This document shows, piece by piece, positions 34,943 to 45,836 of a DNA stretch of 64,000 nucleotides; within the stretch, counting starts at the first letter, position 1, and every line of letters starts with the position of its first letter. The position numbers and the translations under genes were made by a program. The stretch is from contig OZ243952.1 in assembly GCA_965214615.1 (NCBI GenBank), forward strand, positions 868,001 through 932,000. The letters are read 5' to 3'. The DNA comes from CBDAUN01 sp965214615 (GTDB taxonomy: Bacteria > Pseudomonadota > Gammaproteobacteria > Arenicellales > JAJDZL01). The notes beneath the pieces are model-generated. The model ran no database searches, was not told the origin of the DNA, and saw only the letters and a list, made by a program, of their open reading frames with translations.

Positions 34943-35920
34943 ATGAACAGAACAGGAATTTTTAAGCGTGCCTTGGTAGCTGCCTGTGCAGGAATCGCCT
35001 TCACCTCTTCAGCCTATGCTGCAGACGAGGTGAATGTGGCGTTTTTTCTGGAGTGGGCTACGCCGAATCAGGTTGCCAAGGTTGAGAAAACATATGACGA
35101 TGCGATGGGTGTGCCGGTGGTTTGGACCAACTTTGACGCAGGCACGCAGATGACCGAAGCAATGCTCGCCGGCGATATCGACATCTCCTACAGCCAGGGC
35201 CTTGCCCCTTTCATCAATGCGGTTAATGCGAATGCTCCGATCAAGCTGGTAGCCATCGCGGTTCAGTATCCTGCCAATGATTGCGTCGTGCGCAACGGGG
35301 AAGGAATCGACAAGATGAACGCCACTGAGCTTGAAGGCAAGGCTGTTGCCGTTCCTTTGGCGACGATGGCGGATTACAGCTTCCGCATGATGATGCGCGA
35401 ACTCGGGGTAGATGTGAACAAGGTCAATGTGATTGATCAGGTTCCGGCCGATGCCGCAGTTTCGCTTGCCGATGGCAATGTTTCAATGGCGTGCGGCTTT
35501 GGAGCCGATTCGATGGCCAAGATGTATGAAGTCGGCGAACCGCTGATGAATGCGGCGGACAAAGAGGCGGCCGGCATCATCAGTTTCGACGTGATTTCAG
35601 TGACTGAGACGTTTGCTCAGGAAAATCCTGAACTGGTGCGCACATTTCTGGAAGTCACGGATCAGGCCAATGCCGATTTTGCCGCCGACCAGTCCAAGAT
35701 CGACGTGATCGCAATGGATGCTGGACTCTCGGTTGAGTCCACGCAGGCGCAAATGTCCGAGTTCATCTTCCCGACCAACGAAGAGCAGCTCGCAAGCTAT
35801 TTCAACGACGGCGGACTTGCCAGCGTTGCGATCGGCGTTGTCGGTGGCGCGTTTGCCACAGCTGAGAATCCGGCGCTGGAAGACTACAGCGCTGTAATCG
35901 ACACATCGTTCTTGCAGTAG
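34943..35920 (+). CDS. Taurine/sulfonate-type ABC substrate-binding protein
   Basis: Protein of 325 aa with a signal peptide (about 1-26, ending 'SSAYAAD') and a TauA/SsuA-like periplasmic binding domain: 'VNVAFFLEWATPNQVAKVE', 'FDAGTQMTEAMLAGDIDISY', 'LEGKAVAVPLATMADYSFRM', 'VNVIDQVPADAAVSLADGNV'. It captures the ligand in the periplasm for the ATPase and permease encoded next. Taurine is the best guess from the family; other sulfonates, nitrate-like or riboflavin-precursor ligands are possible. Its gene is separated from the ATPase gene by two strong hairpins, which fits higher expression of the binding protein. Confidence 0.85.
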   Translation: MNRTGIFKRALVAACAGIAFTSSAYAADEVNVAFFLEWATPNQVAKVEKTYDDAMGVPVVWTNFDAGTQMTEAMLAGDIDISYSQGLAPFINAVNANAPIKLVAIAVQYPANDCVVRNGEGIDKMNATELEGKAVAVPLATMADYSFRMMMRELGVDVNKVNVIDQVPADAAVSLADGNVSMACGFGADSMAKMYEVGEPLMNAADKEAAGIISFDVISVTETFAQENPELVRTFLEVTDQANADFAADQSKIDVIAMDAGLSVESTQAQMSEFIFPTNEEQLASYFNDGGLASVAIGVVGGAFATAENPALEDYSAVIDTSFLQ

Positions 35921-35942
35921 TCGTAGACGACGATGAATCCGT

Positions 35943-35963
35943 AGCCTCTGTGCAAAAGAGGCT
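35943..35963 (+). other. Intercistronic hairpin 1
   Basis: Arms AGCCTCT and AGAGGCT (7 bp perfect) around a 7-nt loop, 23 bp after the stop of the binding-protein gene. Probably an RNA-processing or attenuation element together with hairpin 2. Confidence 0.5.
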
Positions 35964-35976
35964 CTCTACAAAGTAG

Positions 35977-36006
35977 CCGGCGGGGGAACTGTGCCACCCC
36001 CGCCGG
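35977..36006 (+). other. Intercistronic hairpin 2
   Basis: Arms CCGGCGGGGG and CCCCCGCCGG pair perfectly over 10 bp with a 10-nt loop, ending 13 bp before the ATG of the ATPase gene. No T run follows. It may block 3-to-5 decay of the upstream message and lower expression of the downstream genes, as in other binding-protein operons. Confidence 0.65.
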
Positions 36007-36019
36007 AACGGAGAAGAAC

Positions 36020-36823
36020 ATGAGCGATCTAGTTGCCGATGACCTAAATATGGTGTTTACGGCACCTTCGGGCGACACCGTACATGCGCTCAAGGATGTT
36101 TCGTTCACCCTGAATGCCGGTGAGCTTCTTTCGGTGCTTGGCCCGTCGGGGTGCGGCAAAACGACCCTCCTTAATATCATCGCCGGCTTTCTGCATCCGA
36201 CCGGCGGGCGAATTATTCACGGCGACAGCGAAATACAGGGTCCTGGCGTAGACCGGGGAATGATCTTTCAGCAGGGCGCTCTGTTTGAATGGCTCACGGT
36301 AACCAACAATGTCAATTTCGGGCTCAGAATGAAAAATGCGGACCCGGCGGAGACAGAGAAAAAGGTTGAAGAGTGGCTTGACATCGTCGGGCTACAGGGT
36401 TTTGGCAATACCCCGACCTATCAGTTGTCGGGCGGCATGCAGCAGCGAGTGGCGCTGGCGCGATGCCTGATCAACGATCCGGATCTGATCCTAATGGACG
36501 AACCGCTGGGAGCGCTTGACGCTCTGACGCGGGAAAAGATGCAGTCGCTGGTCTTGAAGATCTGGAAGGAGACCGGAAAGACCATCATGATCATCACCCA
36601 CAGCGTGGAAGAGGCGCTGCTGCTGGGCGAGCGCCTGTTTGTCATGGCGCCGCGTCCGGGACGGCTGCACAAGCAGTACCGGTTGCCGTTTGCCGAACAG
36701 GGCATCAGCGGCGATGCCCGCGAAATCAAGAATCAGGACGAATTTGTCGAACGCCGCGAAGAAATTCTCAGCATGATCTGGAACATGGAGGAGGAGATCA
36801 TGGGCAAGGTGGAAGCGTCATGA
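36020..36823 (+). CDS. Taurine/sulfonate-type ABC ATPase
   Basis: Protein of 267 aa. Walker A 'GPSGCGKT' near residue 41, Q-loop 'MIFQQGALFEWLTVTNN' near 80, signature 'LSGGMQQRVALARCL' near 136, Walker B 'LILMDEPLGALD' near 156 and 'IITHSVEEALLL' near 190. This is the TauB/SsuB/nitrate ATPase group. It lies between the binding protein and permease genes and would drive import of the same ligand. The permease gene begins 4 bp after its stop. Confidence 0.92.
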   Translation: MSDLVADDLNMVFTAPSGDTVHALKDVSFTLNAGELLSVLGPSGCGKTTLLNIIAGFLHPTGGRIIHGDSEIQGPGVDRGMIFQQGALFEWLTVTNNVNFGLRMKNADPAETEKKVEEWLDIVGLQGFGNTPTYQLSGGMQQRVALARCLINDPDLILMDEPLGALDALTREKMQSLVLKIWKETGKTIMIITHSVEEALLLGERLFVMAPRPGRLHKQYRLPFAEQGISGDAREIKNQDEFVERREEILSMIWNMEEEIMGKVEAS

Positions 36824-36827
36824 GAGG

Positions 36828-38729
36828 ATGGTCGCCGTGATTGTCGGCGCGATTTTTATCCTTTTGATCATCGCCCTGATCGGCTCTGTGGTCTACGGGC
36901 GCAGATTGATTAGGACCGAAAAGACCGACGCAGTCTTCGGAAATCCGGAAAAGGCTCTCGGAGGCTGGCACTGGGTGGTGATGGGCGTCAGCTCGATCCT
37001 GATATTTTGGTACTGGTTTTCCTGGGATGCCGCAAGGTCATACTTTCCGACTGCGGGGAACGAGCTTTGCCAGGTCGCCAAGCTTGTACGCGCGGTGAAT
37101 CCAATACGATCGACTTTTCCGCTGGGCGGCAATCGTCAGTTGCAAAGCACGATACTTCTCGAAAGAGACTACGGCGAGCTGAGCAAGCTGGAACTGCGGC
37201 TGAAAACGGTCGACCTCGGCGAGTCGGATCGCGGCTTGCTTGCCGGCACTCTTGCAGACATGCGCGCAACGATGGCCGCCTATGCGGACAGTAGCCTGGT
37301 CGAGCCCTCTGTGGTTGAAGGCATGGCCAATATTGCCGCAAGAATCAATGCGCTGGCTGACGATATGTCCCAGCAGGGCTATCCCGGATTTGCGGTGTCT
37401 GAGGACTTGGAAAAGGCGCTGGCGCAGCCGCGGTGGGGGGAGACCAGTGTCGAACTTCCGCCGCTTCCGATGACCGACCGGGGCCGTAAATTCGATGCGG
37501 CCGGCAAGACGATGGAGGCGATTGCGAAGGATTTCGGCAAGATTCGCAATACGGGACCGGAAATTACCAGGCGACTTTCCGAAATTGAGTTGCAGATCAA
37601 GTCCTTTGAGGATCAGCTTGACGTTTCGGACAGCACGAACGCCGAGCGCGAGGACTTCGTCAAGGACATGATGAAGATTTACCGGCGCATTGATGACGGA
37701 CGAATATTCCCGCCTGACATCAGCGACGCAGTAGAGCGGGCGCTGATTCGCATGGCAGACGTTCAGCGCGAGCAGATGGGCGGCTTGCGCTGGATAGATG
37801 CTGTCGCGATGCCCGGCGGACAGATATTGGCGGGCAACAGAGCATGTTCGGAGCAGGGCTCCGGACGCTGGCTACCGAAACCGTCGGACACTTTGCGCAC
37901 ATTTTTGCGACTGGCAAACCCCGCAATCGGCTACAAGGGCTTTCCGTTGCTATGGATCAAGATGAAGCCGGTATCGGAGATGGTCGATTTTGCGCTGCCG
38001 GACTGGATCGCCGATCTGATGCCCGGAGAATACCCGCGTCATGACGTTAGCGGCAATGTGCTGACCAATTTCAAAGGCAAGGTCTACAGTGTCGTTACCG
38101 GAAAATTCGACTCGTTTTCCGTACCGGTTCCGGACGGGCATATTTGGGACTCGATTGTTCGCGTGCTGCTGGGCTTGTTTCTCGGCATTGTACTTGGTGT
38201 ACCGCTGGGATTGTTCATGGGGCTTTCGCGTTTTGCAAAAGGCTACTTCGATCCGCTGATTGAGCTATATCGGCCTGTGCCGCCGCTTGCCTGGGCGCCG
38301 CTCATTCTGACTATTTTCGGAATTCAGGATGACGGAAAGATATTTCTTCTTTTCATGGTTGCGTTCGCCATCATGGTGATATCTGCAAGAACCGGCGCCA
38401 CCGGTACCCAGCTGTCAAAGATTCATGCTGCGCACTCGCTCGGCGCATCGAACCGTCAAATTGTCCGTCAGGTCATTCTGCCCAATTCGCTGCCCGAGAT
38501 CCTGACTGGCATACGTATTTCGATTGGGGTCTGCTGGGGCACCCTGGTTGCGGCGGAAATGCTTGCTGGAACGACAGGAATAGGTTTCGTTGAAAATGTC
38601 GCCCGCAAGCAGTCTGATTACGAGATCATTTGGATGACCATTATTGTCATGGGTGTGCTCGGGTTGATATTCGACATGATGATGCGCTGGGTGATCAATA
38701 AATCGATACCTTGGCGTGGCAAGGGCTGA
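36828..38729 (+). CDS. ABC permease with large N-terminal extension (TauC-like)
   Basis: Protein of 633 aa, more than twice the length of TauC/SsuC (about 250-275). The C-terminal part (about 440-633) is a normal permease domain with 'DSIVRVLLGLFLGIVLGVPL', the EAA loop 'HSLGASNRQIVRQVILPNSL' and 'GVCWGTLVAAEMLAG'. The N-terminal 430 residues hold two extra helices (about 4-22 and 50-66) and a large, mostly helical region with charged heptads ('RRLSEIELQIKSFEDQ'), probably periplasmic. The extension may dock the binding protein or sense ligand. Frame and start (ATG 36828) look sound, and the reading frame is continuous. Confidence 0.85.
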   Translation: MVAVIVGAIFILLIIALIGSVVYGRRLIRTEKTDAVFGNPEKALGGWHWVVMGVSSILIFWYWFSWDAARSYFPTAGNELCQVAKLVRAVNPIRSTFPLGGNRQLQSTILLERDYGELSKLELRLKTVDLGESDRGLLAGTLADMRATMAAYADSSLVEPSVVEGMANIAARINALADDMSQQGYPGFAVSEDLEKALAQPRWGETSVELPPLPMTDRGRKFDAAGKTMEAIAKDFGKIRNTGPEITRRLSEIELQIKSFEDQLDVSDSTNAEREDFVKDMMKIYRRIDDGRIFPPDISDAVERALIRMADVQREQMGGLRWIDAVAMPGGQILAGNRACSEQGSGRWLPKPSDTLRTFLRLANPAIGYKGFPLLWIKMKPVSEMVDFALPDWIADLMPGEYPRHDVSGNVLTNFKGKVYSVVTGKFDSFSVPVPDGHIWDSIVRVLLGLFLGIVLGVPLGLFMGLSRFAKGYFDPLIELYRPVPPLAWAPLILTIFGIQDDGKIFLLFMVAFAIMVISARTGATGTQLSKIHAAHSLGASNRQIVRQVILPNSLPEILTGIRISIGVCWGTLVAAEMLAGTTGIGFVENVARKQSDYEIIWMTIIVMGVLGLIFDMMMRWVINKSIPWRGKG

Positions 38730-38786
38730 TATTGGGCTGAAAACCGCGGCACCCGGAGTTGTATTGCCGCAGATCGCCGGCATCGT

Positions 38787-38819
38787 GCGATTCGATTTCC
38801 CTCAGCCGAATTCGCTTTT
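38787..38819 (+). terminator. Possible terminator of the ABC importer operon
   Basis: Imperfect hairpin GCGATTCG / CGAATTCGC (one bulge, 12-nt loop) followed by TTTT, 58 bp after the permease stop. Confidence 0.35.
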
Positions 38820-38883
38820 GGCACTGTTTTTAGCGTGTTTCGAGTGATGGGTGAGTCGATGCAACGACTGCGATATGACAACG

Positions 38884-39318
38884 TCAACTCGGTCGCTGTC
38901 CGCCTACGTGCCTTTCTATGTGTTTGAGAAAATCCAAATCCTCTTCATGCTCACTTTCTGTGCGCTCCATCATGACGTACCAGTCAAACAGCGCCTCTAT
39001 GAACTGATGCTGAACTTCGTGCTTGTCACTGCGAATTCGAACCGTAGCATCGTATAGGGCACGCAATCCCGGAGGGTTGTTGCTGCTGATCATTTCTGCC
39101 ATCATGAGATGCAAGGCCATGTGTGCGAATGGATCCGTTTCGCCTGTTGGAAACTCATAGTTCAAGTAGGTTTCGCGGTCTTGGAGTACGTGCTGAAATT
39201 CCGAGTGACTTTTTACGGTTTTGACTATCATCTTTTCCAAAGGATTCAGTTTCTGGCGCGTCTGAGATTTTTCCCAGGCTTCGAAAAACAATAGCCTTTC
39301 TGCGGTGTCTTCAGTCAT
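38884..39318 (-). CDS. DUF1841 protein
   Basis: Protein of 144 aa matching the DUF1841 family: 'LNPLEKMIVKTVKSHSEFQH' and 'NPPGLRALYDA', 'HEVQHQFIEALFDWYVMMER' near residues 100-120. Cytoplasmic, all-helical, with conserved His; function unknown. It is common next to nth/rnfB-like genes in gammaproteobacteria; here a DUF1703 ATPase separates it from nth. ATG at 39318 preferred to TTG at 39330. Confidence 0.85.
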   Translation of the reverse strand: MTEDTAERLLFFEAWEKSQTRQKLNPLEKMIVKTVKSHSEFQHVLQDRETYLNYEFPTGETDPFAHMALHLMMAEMISSNNPPGLRALYDATVRIRSDKHEVQHQFIEALFDWYVMMERTESEHEEDLDFLKHIERHVGGQRPS

Positions 39319-39429
39319 GGCAGTGTGCAAGATTCGTTCTTTCCTGATCGAAGCGGGAAGAGAAAATTCCGTTTCAGTTGCAACGGTGAAAGCATCGTCT
39401 GCGTTCGATATCGAAATTTGATGTGAAAT

Positions 39430-41001
39430 TCAATTAATTTCAGCCCTGATACCGACGAGATTGCGCTCGGCGCTGGCGAATACCAGTCCGATCAGGCGGA
39501 TCGACTCGTTCCGGTCCCGGTACTTGTCCGCGTAGCCGCGCTCTTTCATCTGCGCCATCGCCTCGTCCAATGCCGCAGACGCTGCGCTTTCGCCTTCGCC
39601 GCCTGCCATCTTGAACTCCAGCACAAACACCTGGGCGCCGTGAAGCACCACCAAGTCCGCACGCCCGCGGCTCGATGCGTCCTCGACCCGTATGTCGACA
39701 CCGACCGCGCGCAGCGCCATATACAGCATCCCCGCATAGTGCGCCTCGTAGCGCTCAATCTCGCTCGCGTCATACCACTGGTGCGGTACCCCCGACAAAT
39801 ACGCCTGCAACTTCGCGCCGTATCCTTCAAAATCATTCGCCGCCAATAACCCGGCCAACTCCCGCCCGTGCCCGGCCGCCTCTGTCACCCGGCGCGTCAC
39901 ATACTCAAGAAGCCCGCGGTTCAGACTCCAGCTCACCTCGAAATTCGGATACTCAAGCGTATACGTCGTCTCCGTTCCGTCCCAGGTCTCATCTGCAATC
40001 GTCAAGTACCCCGACTGGAACATCAGCGCATCGATGCCGATGTCGTCTACATCGAACTTCGACACCAGTGTCTTGCCAGCCATGCGCCTTTCAAGCTCCA
40101 TCGGATTGACCTTCTTTGCAACCAACATCCGGTATAGAAACGTCGGCGAACCGGTCTGGAACCAGTGCGCCTCGAATTCCCCGCTGTCAAACAGCAGCAG
40201 AATATCGAATGGATTGTAGACCTTTTCACCGCCCCGCCAGTGGTAGCCGTTGTACCACCTTCTGATCTCATCGCGGTCAAGACCGGGAAGCTCCGGGGCG
40301 AATACCGTATCCAGATCGCCGTCGGTGTAGCCGCAAATCGTCGCATACTGCGGATCCAGGCTGATGTCATCCAGATAGTTCATCTCCGAAAACAGGCTCA
40401 CCTTCGTGAACATGCTCACCCCGGTGACGAATACGAACCGTACATGCTCGGCGCTGTCCTTGATGATTCCGTAGATTCCTCGAAGATAGTCGCGGTTTTT
40501 CTTCGCCTGCTTCGGATCCTCCAGAACATCCAGTACCGGCTTATCATACTCGTCGACCAGTACTACAACCTGCTTGCCGGAGGCGCGATGCAGACGGTCA
40601 AGAACGTTCCGAAGACGTCTTGATCCCGTATTGGAGGAAGTTGCCGGATCAAGATTGTTATAGCGCTCAACGCTCTCGAGTTGCTCAATGATGTCGTCCT
40701 CAATATCCTGAGGATTCATATACATGCCGCCGAAGCTCAGGCGCACCACCGGATGACGGACCGACCAGTCCCAGTGCGGGTGGATGGCCAACCCCCGGAA
40801 CAGCTCCTCGCGACCCTCGAACAGCGATTTTAAGGTGTCGATCAGAAGGCTCTTGCCGAACCGGCGCGGACGTGACAGGAAGTAGTGCCGCCCTTGGCGT
40901 ACCAATCGGCGGATCAAGTCAGTCTTGTCGACATAGTAGCATTCGTCCTCCCGGATCACCCGGAAGTCCTGAATTCCGATGGGGAGCTGAAGTTTGACCA
41001 T
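39430..41001 (-). CDS. AAA-ATPase with DUF1703 PD-(D/E)XK C-terminus
   Basis: Protein of 523 aa. The N-terminal AAA-ATPase-like domain has 'LPIGIQDFRVIREDECYYVD', 'SRPRRFGKSLLIDTLKSLFE' (P-loop variant with GKS) and 'VVVLVDEYDKPVLD' (Walker B). A C-terminal DUF1703 nuclease-like domain carries 'SRGRADLVVLHGAQVFVLEF' followed by K (D...E-x-K). These proteins occur in many copies in some bacteria and are of unknown role, perhaps defence or mobile-element linked. ATG at 41001 is chosen, as the family N-terminus starts there. It interrupts the housekeeping block between the DUF1841 gene and nth. Confidence 0.88.
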   Translation of the reverse strand: MVKLQLPIGIQDFRVIREDECYYVDKTDLIRRLVRQGRHYFLSRPRRFGKSLLIDTLKSLFEGREELFRGLAIHPHWDWSVRHPVVRLSFGGMYMNPQDIEDDIIEQLESVERYNNLDPATSSNTGSRRLRNVLDRLHRASGKQVVVLVDEYDKPVLDVLEDPKQAKKNRDYLRGIYGIIKDSAEHVRFVFVTGVSMFTKVSLFSEMNYLDDISLDPQYATICGYTDGDLDTVFAPELPGLDRDEIRRWYNGYHWRGGEKVYNPFDILLLFDSGEFEAHWFQTGSPTFLYRMLVAKKVNPMELERRMAGKTLVSKFDVDDIGIDALMFQSGYLTIADETWDGTETTYTLEYPNFEVSWSLNRGLLEYVTRRVTEAAGHGRELAGLLAANDFEGYGAKLQAYLSGVPHQWYDASEIERYEAHYAGMLYMALRAVGVDIRVEDASSRGRADLVVLHGAQVFVLEFKMAGGEGESAASAALDEAMAQMKERGYADKYRDRNESIRLIGLVFASAERNLVGIRAEIN

Positions 41002-41143
41002 AGTGTGCTGCCCGATAAGAGGAAACCCAAGCAAATTGGTTCGAATTCGATGCAAGGCCGCTATGCGTTCATATTACTACACAAGCCTCTACCAATCCCA
41101 CCTGATCGCTTTGTATCGCCCGTTATATGGGGGAAATTGGTCT

Positions 41144-41803
41144 CTATTGTGTTCTCTTCTGAAATGCCGCAAAATAAGCGCGATCTGGAAATTCGCACAG
41201 ATCGAATATGTCGCACTGCGCACACAGTGGCTTTCTCGCCGTACATGTATATCTTCCATGCAAAATGAGCCAATGGTGCGCATTGAGCAGGAACTCTGCA
41301 GGAACGAACTTGACCAGTCCGCGCTCCACTTGATCGACATTCTTCCCTTTGGCAATTTGGGTGCGATTCGATACTCGGAAAATATGCGTGTCCACTGCTA
41401 CTGTCGGATGGCCGAATGCAGTGTTCAAAATAACGTTTGCCGTCTTGCGGCCTACTCCGGGCAATGCAGTCAGTTGCTCCAATGAATCGGGTACCGCGGA
41501 ATCGTGCCTTTCAATCAGAATTTGCGAAAGCGCGATGAGATTCTTCGCCTTGTTGTTGTACAGGCCGATGGTCTTGATCGAATGCCTGACGCGCTCCAGC
41601 CCGAGATTGACCATCGATTCAGGATCGGGCGCCAGTTCAAACAGCCGTGCCGTTACGCGATTGACTGCGACATCGGTCGATTGAGCGGAAAGGACCACAG
41701 CGACAAGCAGTTCGAAATTGTTTCGATAGACCAGCTCCGTGGTAGGATTTGGGTTCGCTTCACGAAACCTTTCAAAAATCTTGCGACGCTTAACGGTGTT
41801 CAT
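41144..41803 (-). CDS. nth: Endonuclease III
   Basis: Protein of 219 aa, normal length. Helix-hairpin-helix 'LPGVGRKTANVI' with the catalytic Lys near residue 120, catalytic Asp in 'AVDTHIFRVSNR' near 138, and the 4Fe-4S motif Cys-x6-Cys-x2-Cys-x5-Cys ('CTARKPLCAQCDIFDLC'). It removes oxidised pyrimidines and cuts at abasic sites in base-excision repair. Its ATG overlaps the rnfB stop by 3 bp, so the two are coupled. Confidence 0.96.
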   Translation of the reverse strand: MNTVKRRKIFERFREANPNPTTELVYRNNFELLVAVVLSAQSTDVAVNRVTARLFELAPDPESMVNLGLERVRHSIKTIGLYNNKAKNLIALSQILIERHDSAVPDSLEQLTALPGVGRKTANVILNTAFGHPTVAVDTHIFRVSNRTQIAKGKNVDQVERGLVKFVPAEFLLNAHHWLILHGRYTCTARKPLCAQCDIFDLCEFPDRAYFAAFQKRTQ

Positions 41804-42453
41804 TGGCCCCCGCCAGCACTAGTTCGATTTAAAGCTGATGTTTTGCGAGTTTTCTTCCATCGCTTGCTACGCGTCCTGTTGACGGCTTCACGTATTTCCT
41901 GCCGCAGTTCCTCTGTTTCGGCAACCTGTTCAGAGTTCGGCTGATCCTCAATGCGATCGAAATGCCTCGCTGCGAGCGCTCTCCACTGCGCAACCTCGTC
42001 ATCGTCAAATTCATTCCAGGTCGAACCAGGGCGAATCCTGTCGGTGGCGAACATTTCAATGCAGTCCACCGGACAGTAGGGGACGCAAAGTCGACAGCCA
42101 GTGCACAGATGCGAGACAACCGTGTGCATATGCTTTGCAGCGCCGACAATGGCGTCTACCGGGCAAGGGTCAAGGCAAAGCGTGCAACCGATGCAGTCCT
42201 GTTCCCGAATGAAAGCTATTTGCCGGCCGGGATGGAGGTCGCACTCGTCATCAATCGGCAGTACCTGCATTTGGAGCAAGTCTGCCAAGGCGTCTATTGT
42301 CGCCCACCCGCCTGGAGCGCATCGATTGATCTTGGCGGAGCCGCCGTAAATTGCAGCGGCGTATTCGCTGCATCGAGGGTATCCGCAAAGCGTACACTGC
42401 GTTTGCGGCAAACAGGCATCAATATTTGCAATTGATTCGGCGGCGGATGTCAC
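41800..42453 (-). CDS. rnfB: RnfB-type iron-sulfur protein
   Basis: Protein of 217 aa. N-terminal Fe-S domain 'CLPQTQCTLCGYPRCSEYA' and two ferredoxin 4Fe-4S motifs, 'CIGCTLCLDPCPVDAI' and 'CTGCRLCVPYCPVDCIEM', then a charged tail. RnfB/RsxB hands electrons within the Rnf/Rsx complex. This form lacks the N-terminal membrane helix of E. coli RsxB, and no rnfA, C, D, G or E is in the window. The gene may work alone as a soluble electron carrier, for example for Fe-S repair. GTG start at 42453; overlaps nth. Confidence 0.9.
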   Translation of the reverse strand: MTSAAESIANIDACLPQTQCTLCGYPRCSEYAAAIYGGSAKINRCAPGGWATIDALADLLQMQVLPIDDECDLHPGRQIAFIREQDCIGCTLCLDPCPVDAIVGAAKHMHTVVSHLCTGCRLCVPYCPVDCIEMFATDRIRPGSTWNEFDDDEVAQWRALAARHFDRIEDQPNSEQVAETEELRQEIREAVNRTRSKRWKKTRKTSALNRTSAGGGQ

Positions 42454-42479
42454 AGCGCTGATTTGCAGTCCATTTCACG

Positions 42480-44474
<1,995 letters not shown>

Positions 44475-44707
44475 TGCTCGGTGCCGAAAAAATGATCGAC
44501 CGGATCGTCGAATGATTCCATTGTGCGGTCAGTCTGCACAAAATACGGCTGATTCGCACCTATGTTAAAATAGCATGTTGCCAGCCGCGTGATGCAGAGT
44601 AATTTCTGCCTCTCGTAACCATTACATTGTACAGCCAATCCTGCGGTGATCGACTTGCGAATGCCCGACATTGCCGCGGCTGCGAAATTCAGGGAATCAA
44701 AGTTTAA

Positions 44708-45799
44708 ATGACGAATATTGCCAAATCTGCCATTGACGCCGTACTGGCTGAAGTAGTCGATCCTCATTCCGGAGAGAATCTGGCTCACGCCAAGGCGGTC
44801 AAGCATCTTGCTGTTGATGGAGGCAAGGTTGAAGTGTCTGTCGCGCTCGGCTATCCGGCAAAAAGCTGGCTGCCGGAGTTTCAGGCGCAAATTTCGCAAA
44901 GGCTTGCGCAAGTTGAAGGGGTGGAGCAGGCCGATGTCACGGTTGAATCGAACATCTCATCGCACTCGGTGCAAAAGGGCGTGTCGCCATTGCCAGGCGT
45001 AAAGAACATGATCGCTGTCGCTTCAGGCAAGGGCGGTGTTGGAAAATCGACGGTTTCGGCAAATCTTGCCTTGGCATTGTCATCAGAAGGCGCTTCGGTC
45101 GGCATACTGGACGCCGACATCTACGGCCCCAGCCAGCCACGCATGCTAGGCGTGCGCGGCAAGCCGCAGTCGCGCGACGGAAAGACGATGCAGCCGCTCT
45201 ACAGCTATCAGGTGCAGACTATGTCGATCGGGTTTCTGATCGAAGAGGAAACACCCATGATTTGGCGCGGACCGATGGTCACCCAGGCGCTTGAGCAGCT
45301 GCTGAAGCAGACGGAATGGAACGATCTGGACTATCTGATCATCGACATGCCCCCTGGAACCGGCGACACGCAGCTGACGCTTGCGCAGCGCGTGCCGGTG
45401 AGCGGCGCAGTCATCGTGACGACGCCGCAGGACATCGCGCTGCTTGACGCGCGCAAGGCATACCGCATGTTTGAAAAGGTTGAAATCGATGTTTTGGGAG
45501 TTGTGGAAAATATGAGCATTCATATTTGCAGCGAGTGCGGACATCGAGAACACATCTTCGGCGAAGGCGGCGGCAAGCGCATGGCCGATGAATACGGCAT
45601 CGAATATCTTGGCGGCGTTCCTTTGGACGTTCGAATTCGCAGGGATGCCGATAACGGACGTCCGACCGTAGTCGCGGACCCTGATTCTCAGATCGCGCAG
45701 ATTTACCGCAAGATCGCGCGCACCACGGCTGCCCGGCTGTCGGTCCGGAAAAAGGACTTTAGCGGCTCTTTTCCGTCAATCGTGATTCAGAATACCTGA
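44708..45799 (+). CDS. mrp: Mrp/ApbC-type Fe-S cluster carrier ATPase
   Basis: Protein of 363 aa. N-terminal DUF59/MIP18-like domain (about 1-85), then a ParA-type P-loop ATPase: 'VASGKGGVGKSTVSANLALA' near 102, 'DADIYGPSQPRML' near 136 and 'IIDMPPGTGDTQLTLAQRVP' near 219. The Cys pair 'HICSECGHRE' near 270 holds the transferred cluster. It is a scaffold/carrier for Fe-S assembly. dcd follows 37 bp later. Confidence 0.95.
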   Translation: MTNIAKSAIDAVLAEVVDPHSGENLAHAKAVKHLAVDGGKVEVSVALGYPAKSWLPEFQAQISQRLAQVEGVEQADVTVESNISSHSVQKGVSPLPGVKNMIAVASGKGGVGKSTVSANLALALSSEGASVGILDADIYGPSQPRMLGVRGKPQSRDGKTMQPLYSYQVQTMSIGFLIEEETPMIWRGPMVTQALEQLLKQTEWNDLDYLIIDMPPGTGDTQLTLAQRVPVSGAVIVTTPQDIALLDARKAYRMFEKVEIDVLGVVENMSIHICSECGHREHIFGEGGGKRMADEYGIEYLGGVPLDVRIRRDADNGRPTVVADPDSQIAQIYRKIARTTAARLSVRKKDFSGSFPSIVIQNT

Positions 45800-45805
45800 A
45801 TCACG
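45781..45805 (+). terminator. Perfect hairpin overlapping the mrp stop codon
   Basis: Arms CGTGATTCAG and CTGAATCACG (10 bp perfect, 5-nt loop); the TGA stop is inside the second arm. A short TTTT comes 11 bases later. It could attenuate read-through from mrp into dcd. Confidence 0.55.
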
Positions 45806-45836
45806 GATTCGCTGTCTTTTGAAGAGGTAGACGCAA

